A stretch of DNA of 64,000 nucleotides from Pseudomonas sp. Seg1 (GTDB taxonomy: Bacteria; Pseudomonadota; Gammaproteobacteria; Pseudomonadales; Pseudomonadaceae), in contig NZ_AP021903.1 of NCBI RefSeq assembly GCF_018326005.1, forward strand, positions 6,073,501-6,137,500, given 5' to 3'. The notes under the pieces are model-generated. The model did no database searches. It had not been told where the DNA came from and saw nothing but the letters and a program-made list of their open reading frames with translations. Every line of letters starts with the position of its first letter. Positions within the stretch are counted from its first letter, which is position 1. This document shows, piece by piece, positions 1-7,031 of this stretch. A program made the translations under genes and the position numbers.

Positions 1-258
1 GAGGCGCGTACGCTGACTGCCGCGCATCAGGCGCGCGACTTCAAAGCCGTCCATGCCCGGCATCTGCACATCCAGCAGCACCAGATCGACGTCGTGTTCG
101 AGCAAAAGATTGAGCGCCTCGAAACCGGAGGCCGCGGTCAACACGTGCCAATCCTGACGCTGCAGCAACGCGCGCATGCTGATCAGGTTTTCAGGGTAAT
201 CATCAACGATCAAAAGGACAGAGCTGCCTTCACTTGGCGGGGGTTGCACGCATTCCAT
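1..258 (-). CDS. Response regulator receiver protein (N-terminal part, runs off the window)
   Basis: About 86 codons are present, and the gene continues beyond the left edge. The start ATG at 258 is followed by a CheY-like receiver domain. The hydrophobic strand VLLIVDD (about residues 14-20) gives the acidic pocket, and LVLLDVQMPGMDG carries the phospho-acceptor Asp near residue 63. The output part is outside the window, so this could be a simple regulator, a receiver-cyclase/phosphodiesterase or a hybrid kinase with an N-terminal receiver. The receiver call is firm; the output function cannot be seen. Confidence 0.85.
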   Translation of the reverse strand, partial: MECVQPPPSEGSSVLLIVDDYPENLISMRALLQRQDWHVLTAASGFEALNLLLEHDVDLVLLDVQMPGMDGFEVARLMRGSQRTRL

Positions 259-478
259 GCTGCTTCTCTTGTCGGGACATCAGACCGGTTCCGGTAAAAA
301 CCGTACACATACTGAGCCTTCACTCTAGTCGCGGATCTGCAAAAGCAGAAGCTGTCATCAGGCCATCATTTAACCAATGTCAGGTCTAGCCGACTAACGG
401 TCACGCGTGAAGGCCCCTGAAACCGGGAAAGATGGCATTTCGACAGGATGTTGACGCCAAACGTCCGCCGGACGGCGG

Positions 479-507
479 TTAACAAAAAAACCCTCTACGC
501 TTATAAA
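479..507 (+). promoter_or_regulatory. Putative sigma-70 promoter of the PL7 lyase gene
   Basis: TTAACA (479-484) and TATAAA (502-507) are separated by 17 bp and lie about 70 bp before the lyase start codon. This is a match by eye only. Apart from it, the gap from 259 to 578 shows nothing I can name. Confidence 0.4.
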
Positions 508-578
508 GGCCGCCCCAAAACGTGCGGCCTAGAGCTTCTGGCACGTGCGTGCAGTGAAACTTGAGTGGAAGAACCGAC

Positions 579-1247
579 ATGATCGACCTCGCAACCTGGA
601 ACCTCAGCGTTCCCGTTGGCAGCCCGCCATACACCGTCGAAACCTCCAAACTGGTGAACGGCTTCAAGGATCAGTACTTCCATTCCGACACCGGCACTTT
701 GTTCTTCTGGTCACCGGTTACCGGGTCAAAAACCGAAAACGCCATCTACCCGCGCACCGAACTGCGCGAAACCTACAGCAACGGCACCCTGCGCAACTGG
801 TATTACCCCGACGCCGACAACTCGTTGCGTGCCACCGTGACGGTGAACAAGGTGCCCAGCTCCGGCAAGATTGTCATCGGCCAGATCCACGCGTACGAAA
901 GCCAGAAGCCGATGGTCAAACTCGAGTACCAATACAAGACCAAAACCGAGACCGGTAACCTGGTGATCAAGGTGCGCATGCACTCGGATGACGACGAGGG
1001 CCGGGTCATCACCCTCGCCACCGGGATCAAACTGGATCGCGAATTCAACTACCTCATCCACTTAAGCCCCGGCGGCGCACTCGGCATCAGCGCGGCGGGT
1101 TATCAGTGGGACAGCCAGATCAGCGCGACGTGGCGCAACAAGCCGCTGTACTTCAAGGCCGGGGTTTATGTGCAGGACAACACCGGCTACACCAGCGAAG
1201 GCGGCCAGGTCACCTTCAGCAAACTCGATATCGACCACGACAAATAA
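579..1247 (+). CDS. Polysaccharide lyase family 7 (alginate lyase-like)
   Basis: The product is about 222 residues, the usual size for a single-domain PL7 jelly-roll lyase that cleaves alginate by beta-elimination. The three family signatures are present in order: RTELRE near residues 59-64, QIH near 102-104 (catalytic His region) and YFKAGVYVQ near 191-199 (catalytic Tyr region). The ATG at 579 is chosen over an upstream in-frame TTG at 561 because GGAAG sits 8-10 bases before it. No signal peptide is visible, so export is unclear. It stands alone between a response regulator and a REPIN, with no alginate operon nearby. Substrate preference cannot be told from sequence alone. Confidence 0.88.
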   Translation: MIDLATWNLSVPVGSPPYTVETSKLVNGFKDQYFHSDTGTLFFWSPVTGSKTENAIYPRTELRETYSNGTLRNWYYPDADNSLRATVTVNKVPSSGKIVIGQIHAYESQKPMVKLEYQYKTKTETGNLVIKVRMHSDDDEGRVITLATGIKLDREFNYLIHLSPGGALGISAAGYQWDSQISATWRNKPLYFKAGVYVQDNTGYTSEGGQVTFSKLDIDHDK

Positions 1248-1266
1248 CTCTTTATTGACACACATC

Positions 1267-1363
1267 CTGTGGCGAGGCAGCTTGCTCCCGCTGGGGCGCG
1301 CAACGGCCCTGAAAAAGCGAGGTCTGCTGCGCAGTCCAGCGGGAGCAAGCTCCCTCGCCACAG
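1267..1363. repeat. REPIN: two inverted REP copies (CTGTGGCGAGG type)
   Basis: CTGTGGCGAGGCAGCTTGCT at the left end faces its inverse AGCAAGCTCCCTCGCCACAG at the right end across about 55 bp. It follows the lyase stop and probably folds as a hairpin in the transcript. Confidence 0.85.
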
Positions 1364-1541
1364 TGTTATTTATTGCCAGTCGGACATCCTTTAAACGTGG
1401 TTGTTTAGATTTGTCGGCCGTTACTTCCGGATGCCTACAACAGCTTGCGTCGTTGCCTACGGGTACGCCAGAATCCGCCGGCTTGTGCGCCTGGCGGGCC
1501 ATCGGTAACTTGATTCGCGTCACTGATTTCCAGTGATCGGG

Positions 1542-1741
1542 TTTAGTAGCCCGTGGTTTCAAGCTTGGTGCTCAAGCATCTATCAGTCAGGGATTCCGAT
1601 TCCTGCGCTTGATGGTAGCTGTGCGCAGGGCACCTTCGGGTGCGCCGGCTTGCTCGAAACCCCGGTCTACTAACCTGCGTACAGTTGCCTCCACTTTGAT
1701 TAGTAGCCAGAGCGGGGGCACTACAATCAGGTTTCGAGCAA
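1542..1741 (+). promoter_or_regulatory. Structured leader RNA of the DUF6124-type gene with mutually exclusive pairings
   Basis: Segment b (GCTCGAAACC 1652-1661, then CTACTAA 1667-1673) can pair upstream with TTAGTAG (1543-1549) plus GGTTTCAAGC (1555-1564, one mismatch). It can instead pair downstream with TTAGTAG (1700-1706) plus GGTTTCGAGC (1730-1739, exact), which covers the ribosome-binding region just before ATG 1742. Both helices are properly nested, and both use the same b segment. A GCACC-UUCG-GGTGC hairpin lies at 1630-1643. The pairings are seen directly; a regulatory switch is inference. The stretch 1364-1541 before it holds no gene I can support and may be part of the same leader. 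Confidence 0.6.
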
Positions 1742-2104
1742 ATGATCAAATCAACGCCTCACCCGCCGGTCACCGACCCGGCCTCCCCGTACGAATCCCT
1801 CAATTCCAAAAAACTCAACGACGCCGCTGAACGCGCCCTCGACCACTACCTCAGTCCCGCCGCCTGCATCATGGCCAGCACCAACAAACCCGAGCCGATG
1901 TACCTCGCCAACCCGAAGTACAACACCGAATCCCTGCTGGCCAACGCCAGCGAAACCCTGGGTTCAGCCAGCGAAATGCTCAACAACTTCGCCGCCATGC
2001 TCGACACCTCACACCGCAAGACTGCGTTGGGCATAGCGCAGGTCGTCATGCTCGGTGAACTGGCGGTGAATCAAGCGCTGGATCACGTGGAGTTGAAGGA
2101 ATAG
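1742..2104 (+). CDS. DUF6124-type small protein (function unknown)
   Basis: The 120-residue protein has a Pro-rich N terminus, then SPYESLNSKKLNDAAERALD and a C-terminal helix with VVMLGELAVNQALD. This matches my memory of the DUF6124/DUF3077 small proteins that occur in many copies in pseudomonads, whose role is unknown. It has no signal peptide or membrane segment. The start at 1742 fits the family's conserved N terminus. The ribosome-binding site is weak (CAGG near 1728-1731) and lies in a segment that can be paired in the leader, so translation may be structurally controlled. A perfect GTGACAA/TTGTCAC hairpin lies downstream at 2155-2172. Confidence 0.75.
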   Translation: MIKSTPHPPVTDPASPYESLNSKKLNDAAERALDHYLSPAACIMASTNKPEPMYLANPKYNTESLLANASETLGSASEMLNNFAAMLDTSHRKTALGIAQVVMLGELAVNQALDHVELKE

Positions 2105-2194
2105 CCACCCATATCGGACTTTTCATCTAAAAACCTCTTGGATGTCCGCTGTAGGTGACAATTCCTTGTCACTGATGGGAAATCATCCACAGAT

Positions 2195-2217
2195 AAACCC
2201 GCCCCGCGGCGGGTTTA
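2195..2217. terminator. Intrinsic terminator, copy 1 of the fba-type terminator
   Basis: AAACCCGCC-CCGC-GGCGGGTTT has T/A runs on both sides, so it could work in both directions. It resembles the terminators at 3011 and 5001, and like them it sits directly 3' of an fba end. Confidence 0.8.
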
Positions 2218-2242
2218 TTCTATAACAGTCCAACGCTCCGAC

Positions 2243-2430
2243 TTATTTGCCCTTAGTCTTCAACTCTTCCTTCAGATAACGCCAGTAACATCGCTTCCAG
2301 CGAGATCGTTTTGGTCTTCGAAGTATTACCGGCAGTAGCGAATACTTCATTACGAGCGATACACACATCACGCATCGGGATCACAGTGACTCCGGAGATC
2401 TTACGTGGGTGAAATTCGCTCAAATTGCTT
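2243..2430 (-). pseudogene. Degenerate 3' fragment of fba (copy 1)
   Basis: On the minus strand this encodes residues like SEFHPRKISGVTVIPMRDVC and ARNEVFATAGNTSKTKTISL. These match the last 60 or so residues of the intact Fba at 5053-6117. A one-base insertion after SLEAM breaks the frame; after it the other frame reads YWRYLKEELKTKGK and stops at 2243-2245. Homology fades near 2430. It has no start codon or 5' part, so it is a remnant. It is clearly more diverged than copy 2. Confidence 0.85.
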
Positions 2431-2648
2431 AAATAAAGGGAACAGACCTGCTTAAATTCCAACTTCTTATACCGAATTCATGAATTACCCGAACAGATCA
2501 TCGCGAATGACTATAAAAAACTGTCATTTCTATCAGGTTACAAGAAACAGACTTCAACTTAACCTCATCAGCGTGATACCGGAAAAACGACTTCGGACTG
2601 AAATTTAGCCCGAGCCTTAAATATCGCGAGCAAAAGGTTAAGAAAATA

Positions 2649-2999
2649 ATGCTTACTTTCCAAGGAACCGTCTCTGATACAGGCGAAAGCAATCCCGCCA
2701 CACTTACATTTGATGACCTAAGCCAACAGGGTGGCAAGTTAAATAATGGGAAAATGAAATATTACGGGCTTAACTTCACCGTCACCGGGAACTATACCGC
2801 GAAGACATCCAGATCTTTTAATCTTCAGGCAAAAGCAAAAGCTTCAGATGGGGATGAATATGGGCATGGAGACAGTTCACTCACCATCACCCTGAAGTCG
2901 TCCGATGGCAACGACAATCAGTTGGGCGGTACTGTTAAAGTTCTCGCAGGCGGGCCGAATGTGGGTAAGACCTACAATATGAACTTCACAAGAGGGTAA
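2649..2999 (+). CDS. Orphan 116-residue protein, island cargo
   Basis: I do not recognise this protein. It is rich in Thr, Ser, Gly, Asn and Lys with alternating hydrophobic residues (FTVTGNYTAKTSRSFNLQAK, SSLTITLKSSDG), which suggests a small all-beta fold. There is no Cys, no signal peptide and no membrane helix. AAGG about 12 bases upstream of ATG 2649 is a fair ribosome-binding site. The gene and the 180 bp before it are visibly richer in A and T than the neighbours. It lies alone between two fba 3' fragments, which suggests foreign origin. Reality of the gene is likely but not certain. Confidence 0.6.
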   Translation: MLTFQGTVSDTGESNPATLTFDDLSQQGGKLNNGKMKYYGLNFTVTGNYTAKTSRSFNLQAKAKASDGDEYGHGDSSLTITLKSSDGNDNQLGGTVKVLAGGPNVGKTYNMNFTRG

Positions 3000-3010
3000 C
3001 CCCAGAGCAC

Positions 3011-3038
3011 AAAAAACCCGCCTTTCGGCGGGTTTCTT
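3011..3038. terminator. Intrinsic terminator, copy 2 of the fba-type terminator
   Basis: AAAAAACCCGCC-TTTC-GGCGGGTTTCTT is nearly the same as the terminator of the intact fba at 5001-5028, but with a different loop. It serves the orphan gene from the left. Confidence 0.85.
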
Positions 3039-3062
3039 GAATCAGCAAATTAACGATCAGGC

Positions 3063-3409
3063 TCAGTTAACCTTAGCGTTCAACTCACCCTTCAGATAAC
3101 GCTGGAACATCGCTTCCAAGGAGATCGGCTTGATCTTCGAAGCATTACCCGCAGTACCGAACGCTTCATAACGAGCGATACACACATCACGCATTGCAGT
3201 CACGGTCGCGCCGAAGAATTTACGTGGGTCGAATTCGCTCGGGTTGGTGGCCATCAGGCGACGCATTGCGCCGGTGGATGCCAGACGCAGGTCGGTGTCG
3301 ATGTTGACCTTGCGCACGCCATACTTGATGCCTTCGACGATTTCTTCAACCGGTACGCCATAAGTTTCTTTGATGTCGCCGCCGTACTGGTTGATGATCG
3401 CCAGCCACT
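3063..3409 (-). pseudogene. 3' fragment of fba (copy 2, nearly identical)
   Basis: Bases 3061-3409 align without gaps to 5051-5399 of the intact fba with about 9 mismatches by eye (about 97% identity). This covers the last 115 codons and the stop. The match ends abruptly after GCCAGCCACT, and the terminator beyond the stop is shared too. There is no start or catalytic N-terminal half, so it cannot make aldolase. The few changes suggest a recent duplication or import from a close relative. Confidence 0.92.
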
Positions 3410-3487
3410 TCCGGTTTCATGGACGAGTAAACGTGCATCAGCAAGGGCAGCGGTTCGCAGTGAAGCGTGGATAAAATGTTTCGTATA

Positions 3488-3519
3488 CGCTACCTTCAAT
3501 ATTAAATGTTACGGTAGCG
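3488..3519 (+). promoter_or_regulatory. Likely HipB operator in front of hipBA
   Basis: The inverted repeat CGCTACC (3488-3494) and GGTAGCG (3513-3519) flanks an A/T-rich core and ends 4 bases before the hipB start codon. Dyads at this place are typical of autoregulated XRE-type antitoxins. No strong ribosome-binding site is seen for hipB. Confidence 0.5.
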
Positions 3520-3523
3520 ACAC

Positions 3524-3775
3524 ATGGACCACTCTCTGTTGATTAACCGGCTCGGCATCCAATTACGTCAAAAACGTATAAATCGTGGCCTGACGCAGGC
3601 TCAGCTTGCCGATCTGGCGGGACTGACGCGATACAAAGTCATCGCGGTGGAGAAAGGCACCCTTTCCGTCGGCATGATCGCTTACGCGCGCGTTTTGGCT
3701 GCTCTGGACTGCGAACTCTCGGTGGTTCCAGCAACGATGCCAACCCTTGAAGAGCTTGGGGATTTATTCGAATGA
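3524..3775 (+). CDS. hipB: HipB-type antitoxin, XRE-family DNA-binding protein
   Basis: The 83-residue protein is almost entirely a lambda-repressor-like helix-turn-helix: RQKRINRGLTQAQLADLAGL then TRYKVIAVEKG at about residues 17-46. Antitoxins of this type bind and neutralise HipA and repress their own operon. Its stop overlaps the hipA start (ATGA at 3772), the usual antitoxin-first arrangement. It is shorter than some HipB proteins and has only a brief C-terminal tail for toxin contact. The pair lies in an fba 3'-end island, consistent with acquisition by transfer. Confidence 0.85.
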   Translation: MDHSLLINRLGIQLRQKRINRGLTQAQLADLAGLTRYKVIAVEKGTLSVGMIAYARVLAALDCELSVVPATMPTLEELGDLFE

Positions 3776-4971
3776 AAATGGCCTCTCTTCAAGTCAGTAC
3801 CCCACAAGGTAATAGCGGCAGACTTTTCAGCAACGCCGAGGATTTCACTTTTCGTTATCACGAAGATGCATCGCCCAAAATGGCCATCAGCCTCTCGATG
3901 CCTGTACGGCATGACGAATTTCGTCGGCGCGAACTGCACCCTGTTTTTCAAATGAACCTGCCAGAAGGCTATGTGCTGGAGCAGTTACGCAATCGCTTGG
4001 CCAAGACAGTCAACGTCGACCCAATGCTGCTACTGGCGCTTTCCGGAAGCACATCGCCCATTGGCAGGGTTCACGTACGCTCTGAAACCGTTGATGCCTT
4101 GTTGGAGGAGCAAGAATTTCCGGGAGAGAAACTCGAAGAGATTCTCACGTGGGACGGCACGGAAGATATCTTCGCCGACATGCTTGATCGCTACATCCTG
4201 CGGGCAGGCATTTCAGGCGTTCAACCCAAGTTGCTGGTGCCGGAACGACAAGAGGCAGAGTTGCCGCGAGTGACATCCAAAACCTCGGACCTGATCATCA
4301 AAAGTGGCAGAGACGAATTCCCAGGCCTGGCGATCAACGAATTCCTTTGTATGTCCATGGCAAAAGACGCGGGCATTCCCGTTCCGCCGTTTTATCTTTC
4401 CGACAACGCCAAGCTATTTGTCATGCGCCGCTTTGATCGCGACGATCAGCTCAACCCGATCGGTTTTGAAGACATGGCCGTGTTGATGGGGCTGCCAGCT
4501 ACTCAGAAGTACAGCAAAAGTTATGCAGCCATCGCGAAGGCTGTTCGAGTGTTTTGCCCAGCGAAACACTTGCGCACGTCCCTCGATCAACTCTTCGATA
4601 GCGTTGCCCTGAGTTGCATCGTCGGAAATGGCGACGCTCATTTGAAAAATTTCGGTTTGCTCTATTCAGAACCCACGCAACGCGATGCGCATCTGGCGCC
4701 GGCTTACGACATCGTCAACACCACCGCCTATATTCCGGAAGATGTTTTGGCGTTGGATCTGGCGGGCAACAAGTCAATGTTCGCCTCCCGACAAGGACTG
4801 CTGGAGTTTGCCCATACCTGTGAAATCGAGCAGCCCAGAGAGCGTATTCAAAAGTTGCTCATCGCTGTTGAAGAGGTGCTGAAGCGCCATTCTCAGTATC
4901 GGGAACAGGCGCCTCACGTGTTTACTGCCATCAAGCAATCAGCAGCACCATTTGCTCTGACTTTTGGATAG
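3772..4971 (+). CDS. hipA: HipA-type serine/threonine kinase toxin
   Basis: HipA kinases phosphorylate a translation-related target (GltX in E. coli) and halt growth. The 399-residue protein has the N-terminal subdomain with SGSTSPIGRVHV (about 91-102), the loop ISGVQPK (147-153) whose Ser148 is the likely autophosphorylation site, the catalytic loop GNGDAHLKN (285-293, Asp288) and the metal-binding AYDIVN (311-316, Asp313). All key residues look intact, so the toxin is probably active. It is somewhat shorter than the 440-residue E. coli protein. It is translationally coupled to hipB. The target in this organism is unknown. Confidence 0.88.
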   Translation: MKMASLQVSTPQGNSGRLFSNAEDFTFRYHEDASPKMAISLSMPVRHDEFRRRELHPVFQMNLPEGYVLEQLRNRLAKTVNVDPMLLLALSGSTSPIGRVHVRSETVDALLEEQEFPGEKLEEILTWDGTEDIFADMLDRYILRAGISGVQPKLLVPERQEAELPRVTSKTSDLIIKSGRDEFPGLAINEFLCMSMAKDAGIPVPPFYLSDNAKLFVMRRFDRDDQLNPIGFEDMAVLMGLPATQKYSKSYAAIAKAVRVFCPAKHLRTSLDQLFDSVALSCIVGNGDAHLKNFGLLYSEPTQRDAHLAPAYDIVNTTAYIPEDVLALDLAGNKSMFASRQGLLEFAHTCEIEQPRERIQKLLIAVEEVLKRHSQYREQAPHVFTAIKQSAAPFALTFG

Positions 4972-5000
4972 CTTCACTGCACGCAGACATTGCAGCCCAC

Positions 5001-5028
5001 AAAAAACCCGCCTCACGGCGGGTTTCTT
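5001..5028. terminator. Intrinsic terminator of fba
   Basis: AAAAAACCCGCC-TCAC-GGCGGGTTTCTT lies 25 bases beyond the fba stop and also faces the end of hipA. This is the parent form of the copies at 2195 and 3011. Confidence 0.88.
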
Positions 5029-5052
5029 GTATCAGCGGTTCAAAGCCAAGGC

Positions 5053-6117
5053 TCAGTTAACCTTAGCGTTCAACTCACCTTTCAGATAACGCTGGAACAT
5101 CGCTTCCAGAGAAATCGGCTTGATCTTCGAAGCATTACCCGCAGTACCGAACGCTTCATAACGAGCGATACACACATCACGCATTGCCGTCACGGTGGCG
5201 CCGAAGAATTTACGTGGGTCGAATTCGCTCGGGTTGGTGGCCATCAGGCGACGCATTGCGCCGGTGGATGCCAGACGCAGGTCGGTGTCGATGTTGACCT
5301 TGCGCACGCCGTACTTGATGCCTTCGACGATTTCTTCAACCGGTACGCCGTAGGTTTCTTTGATGTCGCCGCCGTACTGGTTGATGATCGCCAGCCACTC
5401 TTGTGGCACCGACGAGGAACCGTGCATTACCAAGTGGGTGTTCGGGATGCGTTTGTGGATTTCCTTGATGCGGTCGATCGCCAGCACGTCGCCGGTCGGT
5501 GGCTTGGTGAACTTGTAGGCGCCGTGGCTGGTGCCGATGGCGATGGCCAGGGCATCAACCTGAGTCTTCTTGACGAAGTCAGCGGCTTCTTCCGGGTCGG
5601 TCAGCATTTGGCTGTGATCCAGAACGCCTTCAGCGCCGATACCGTCTTCTTCACCGGCCATGCCGGTTTCCAGCGAACCCAGGCAGCCCAATTCACCTTC
5701 AACCGAAACGCCGCAGGCGTGAGCCATGGCTACGGTCTGTTGGGTAACGCGGACGTTGTATTCGTAGTCGGTCGGGGTCTTGCCGTCTTCGCCGAGGGAG
5801 CCGTCCATCATCACCGAGCTGAAGCCCAGCTGGATCGAACGCTGGCAGACGTCAGGGCTGGTGCCGTGGTCCTGGTGCATGCACACCGGGATGTGCGGGA
5901 ATTCTTCGATCGCGGCCAGGATCAGGTGACGCAGGAACGGCGCGCCAGCGTATTTACGGGCGCCGGCCGAAGCCTGGACGATCACCGGGGAGTCAGTCTT
6001 GTCAGCGGCTTCCATGATGGCGCGCATCTGCTCAAGGTTGTTGACGTTGAAGGCTGGAACGCCGTAGCCGAACTCGGCTGCGTGGTCCAACATCTGGCGC
6101 ATGCTGATAAGTGCCAT
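5053..6117 (-). CDS. fba: Fructose-1,6-bisphosphate aldolase, class II
   Basis: Fba reversibly cleaves fructose-1,6-bisphosphate to glyceraldehyde-3-phosphate and dihydroxyacetone phosphate in the cytoplasm. In pseudomonads, which lack phosphofructokinase, it serves mainly gluconeogenesis. The 354 residues are full length. Metal-site and catalytic residues are visible in HQDHGTSP (Asp83, His84) and VMHGSSSVP. The start [10 protein letters not shown] has GGGAG about 13 bases upstream. It is transcribed in the same direction as tktA, epd and pgk. Its 3' end and terminator have been duplicated twice downstream as an apparent insertion hot spot. Confidence 0.97.
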   Translation of the reverse strand: MALISMRQMLDHAAEFGYGVPAFNVNNLEQMRAIMEAADKTDSPVIVQASAGARKYAGAPFLRHLILAAIEEFPHIPVCMHQDHGTSPDVCQRSIQLGFSSVMMDGSLGEDGKTPTDYEYNVRVTQQTVAMAHACGVSVEGELGCLGSLETGMAGEEDGIGAEGVLDHSQMLTDPEEAADFVKKTQVDALAIAIGTSHGAYKFTKPPTGDVLAIDRIKEIHKRIPNTHLVMHGSSSVPQEWLAIINQYGGDIKETYGVPVEEIVEGIKYGVRKVNIDTDLRLASTGAMRRLMATNPSEFDPRKFFGATVTAMRDVCIARYEAFGTAGNASKIKPISLEAMFQRYLKGELNAKVN

Positions 6118-6255
6118 TGTGTGTGTCTCTCCCGGTTTGGGTCGTTAATCGTGCCAGCCTGCCGGAGCGGCGGCGGCTATTCAAGTGATTGCAGATCGGG
6201 GGTCGAAGCCCGGTCTGGTGATTCGATAAAGCAAATTCTGTTTGTCACTGAAACT

Positions 6256-6353
6256 CTGTGGCGAGGGGGCTTGCCCCCGTTCGGCTGCGCAGCAGTCGTA
6301 AATAGCTTTGGGAGCGCTTCGCACTCCAACGGGGGCAAGCCCCCTCGCCACAA
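6256..6353. repeat. REPIN (CTGTGGCGAGG type)
   Basis: CTGTGGCGAGGGGGCTTGCC and its inverse GGCAAGCCCCCTCGCCACA flank a central loop. It fills most of the gap between fba and the next gene. Confidence 0.85.
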
Positions 6354-6385
6354 AAGCCCCCCACATTAGAGTGGTGATGTGTCAG

Positions 6386-6718
6386 TTATTGCGCTTTGCA
6401 GCCGCGGCCAATCAAGTCATTGGTGGCGACCCAGTACACCAGGCCTTCGTCACCCTTGACGTGAAACGCCAGCATGCCATCGCTGTACAACGTGCCCGAG
6501 GCGCCCGGCTCTTCTTTCAGGCGATAGACCTGATCGCCGCCACCCAGTCGAACATCGACTTCCTTCTGGCTGGCATCGGCGTAACGCCACAGCACTTTGG
6601 CCTGGCTGTCGCAGGTCCAGGTGGTCCAGTTATCCGCCGGGGCGGACGACTGAAACAGGTTCAACTGCGCGCAACCGCCCAACAATGCCAACGCCGCAAT
6701 GGCGATCAAGCCTTTCAT
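6386..6718 (-). CDS. MliC-family lipoprotein (C-type lysozyme inhibitor-like)
   Basis: The 110-residue protein starts with a lipoprotein signal ending LLGGC (lipobox Cys near residue 16). The mature part has WTCDSQAKVLWRYADASQ and YSDGMLAFHVKGDEGLVYWV, the small beta-barrel pattern of MliC/PliC inhibitors that block c-type lysozyme at the outer membrane. Paired Cys residues (WTC and the C-terminal GRGC) fit the family's disulphide. It may be co-transcribed with the small lipoprotein and pgk upstream. Fold assignment is good; inhibitor activity is inferred. Confidence 0.75.
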   Translation of the reverse strand: MKGLIAIAALALLGGCAQLNLFQSSAPADNWTTWTCDSQAKVLWRYADASQKEVDVRLGGGDQVYRLKEEPGASGTLYSDGMLAFHVKGDEGLVYWVATNDLIGRGCKAQ

Positions 6719-6775
6719 CCGTGTTCCTCGACTGACGGCGCACGCCGCCAGCCCTGAGTTAAAGAGTCAGACCCG

Positions 6776-6997
6776 TCAAGGACAACCATGTTCCTTGGCC
6801 GGGGTTTGCGTCTCGTATTTATCCAGGCCGTCCGGCCCCGAGCGCTTGTTCAGCACCGGGTTGGTTTCGGCCTGCCAGTCGGCCTGATAACAGCCCTTCT
6901 GCGACTCGCTGGGTGCTGGCGTCGCTTCGGCCTTCGGGTTACTCCCGCAGGCCGCCAGCGTACCGGTCAGCAACAACAGTGCTAACGACTTGACCAT
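6776..6997 (-). CDS. Small lipoprotein, function unknown
   Basis: The 73-residue product has a clear lipoprotein signal (MVKSLALLLLTGTLAACGS, Cys at 17), then a Pro/Ala/Ser linker and a short domain with two more Cys (GCYQADWQ and EHGCP). The ATG at 6997 is preferred over the one at 7021 because AAAGGAG lies just before it. It sits in the gap between pgk and the MliC-like gene on the same strand. I do not recognise a family. Confidence 0.7.
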   Translation of the reverse strand: MVKSLALLLLTGTLAACGSNPKAEATPAPSESQKGCYQADWQAETNPVLNKRSGPDGLDKYETQTPAKEHGCP

Positions 6998-7031
6998 GTG
7001 ACCACTCCTTTGCCTGGCCAATCGGGCGGCC

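Noticed and set aside
1062..1562. 166-codon open frame over the REPIN and leader on the minus strand
   Set aside because: It crosses the lyase gene antisense, a REPIN and a structured leader; its composition is that of random sequence.
3063..3317. Possible short protein from fba copy 2 starting at an internal ATG
   Set aside because: It is only the C-terminal part of the aldolase without the catalytic half, and no ribosome-binding site stands before that ATG.
2195..4990. Prophage or integrative element
   Set aside because: No integrase, transposase, tRNA or phage structural gene is present; the flanking repeats are gene fragments, not short att sites.
4990..6369. 459-codon open frame on the plus strand
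   Set aside because: It is the antisense of fba running on through a REPIN; no family match and atypical composition.
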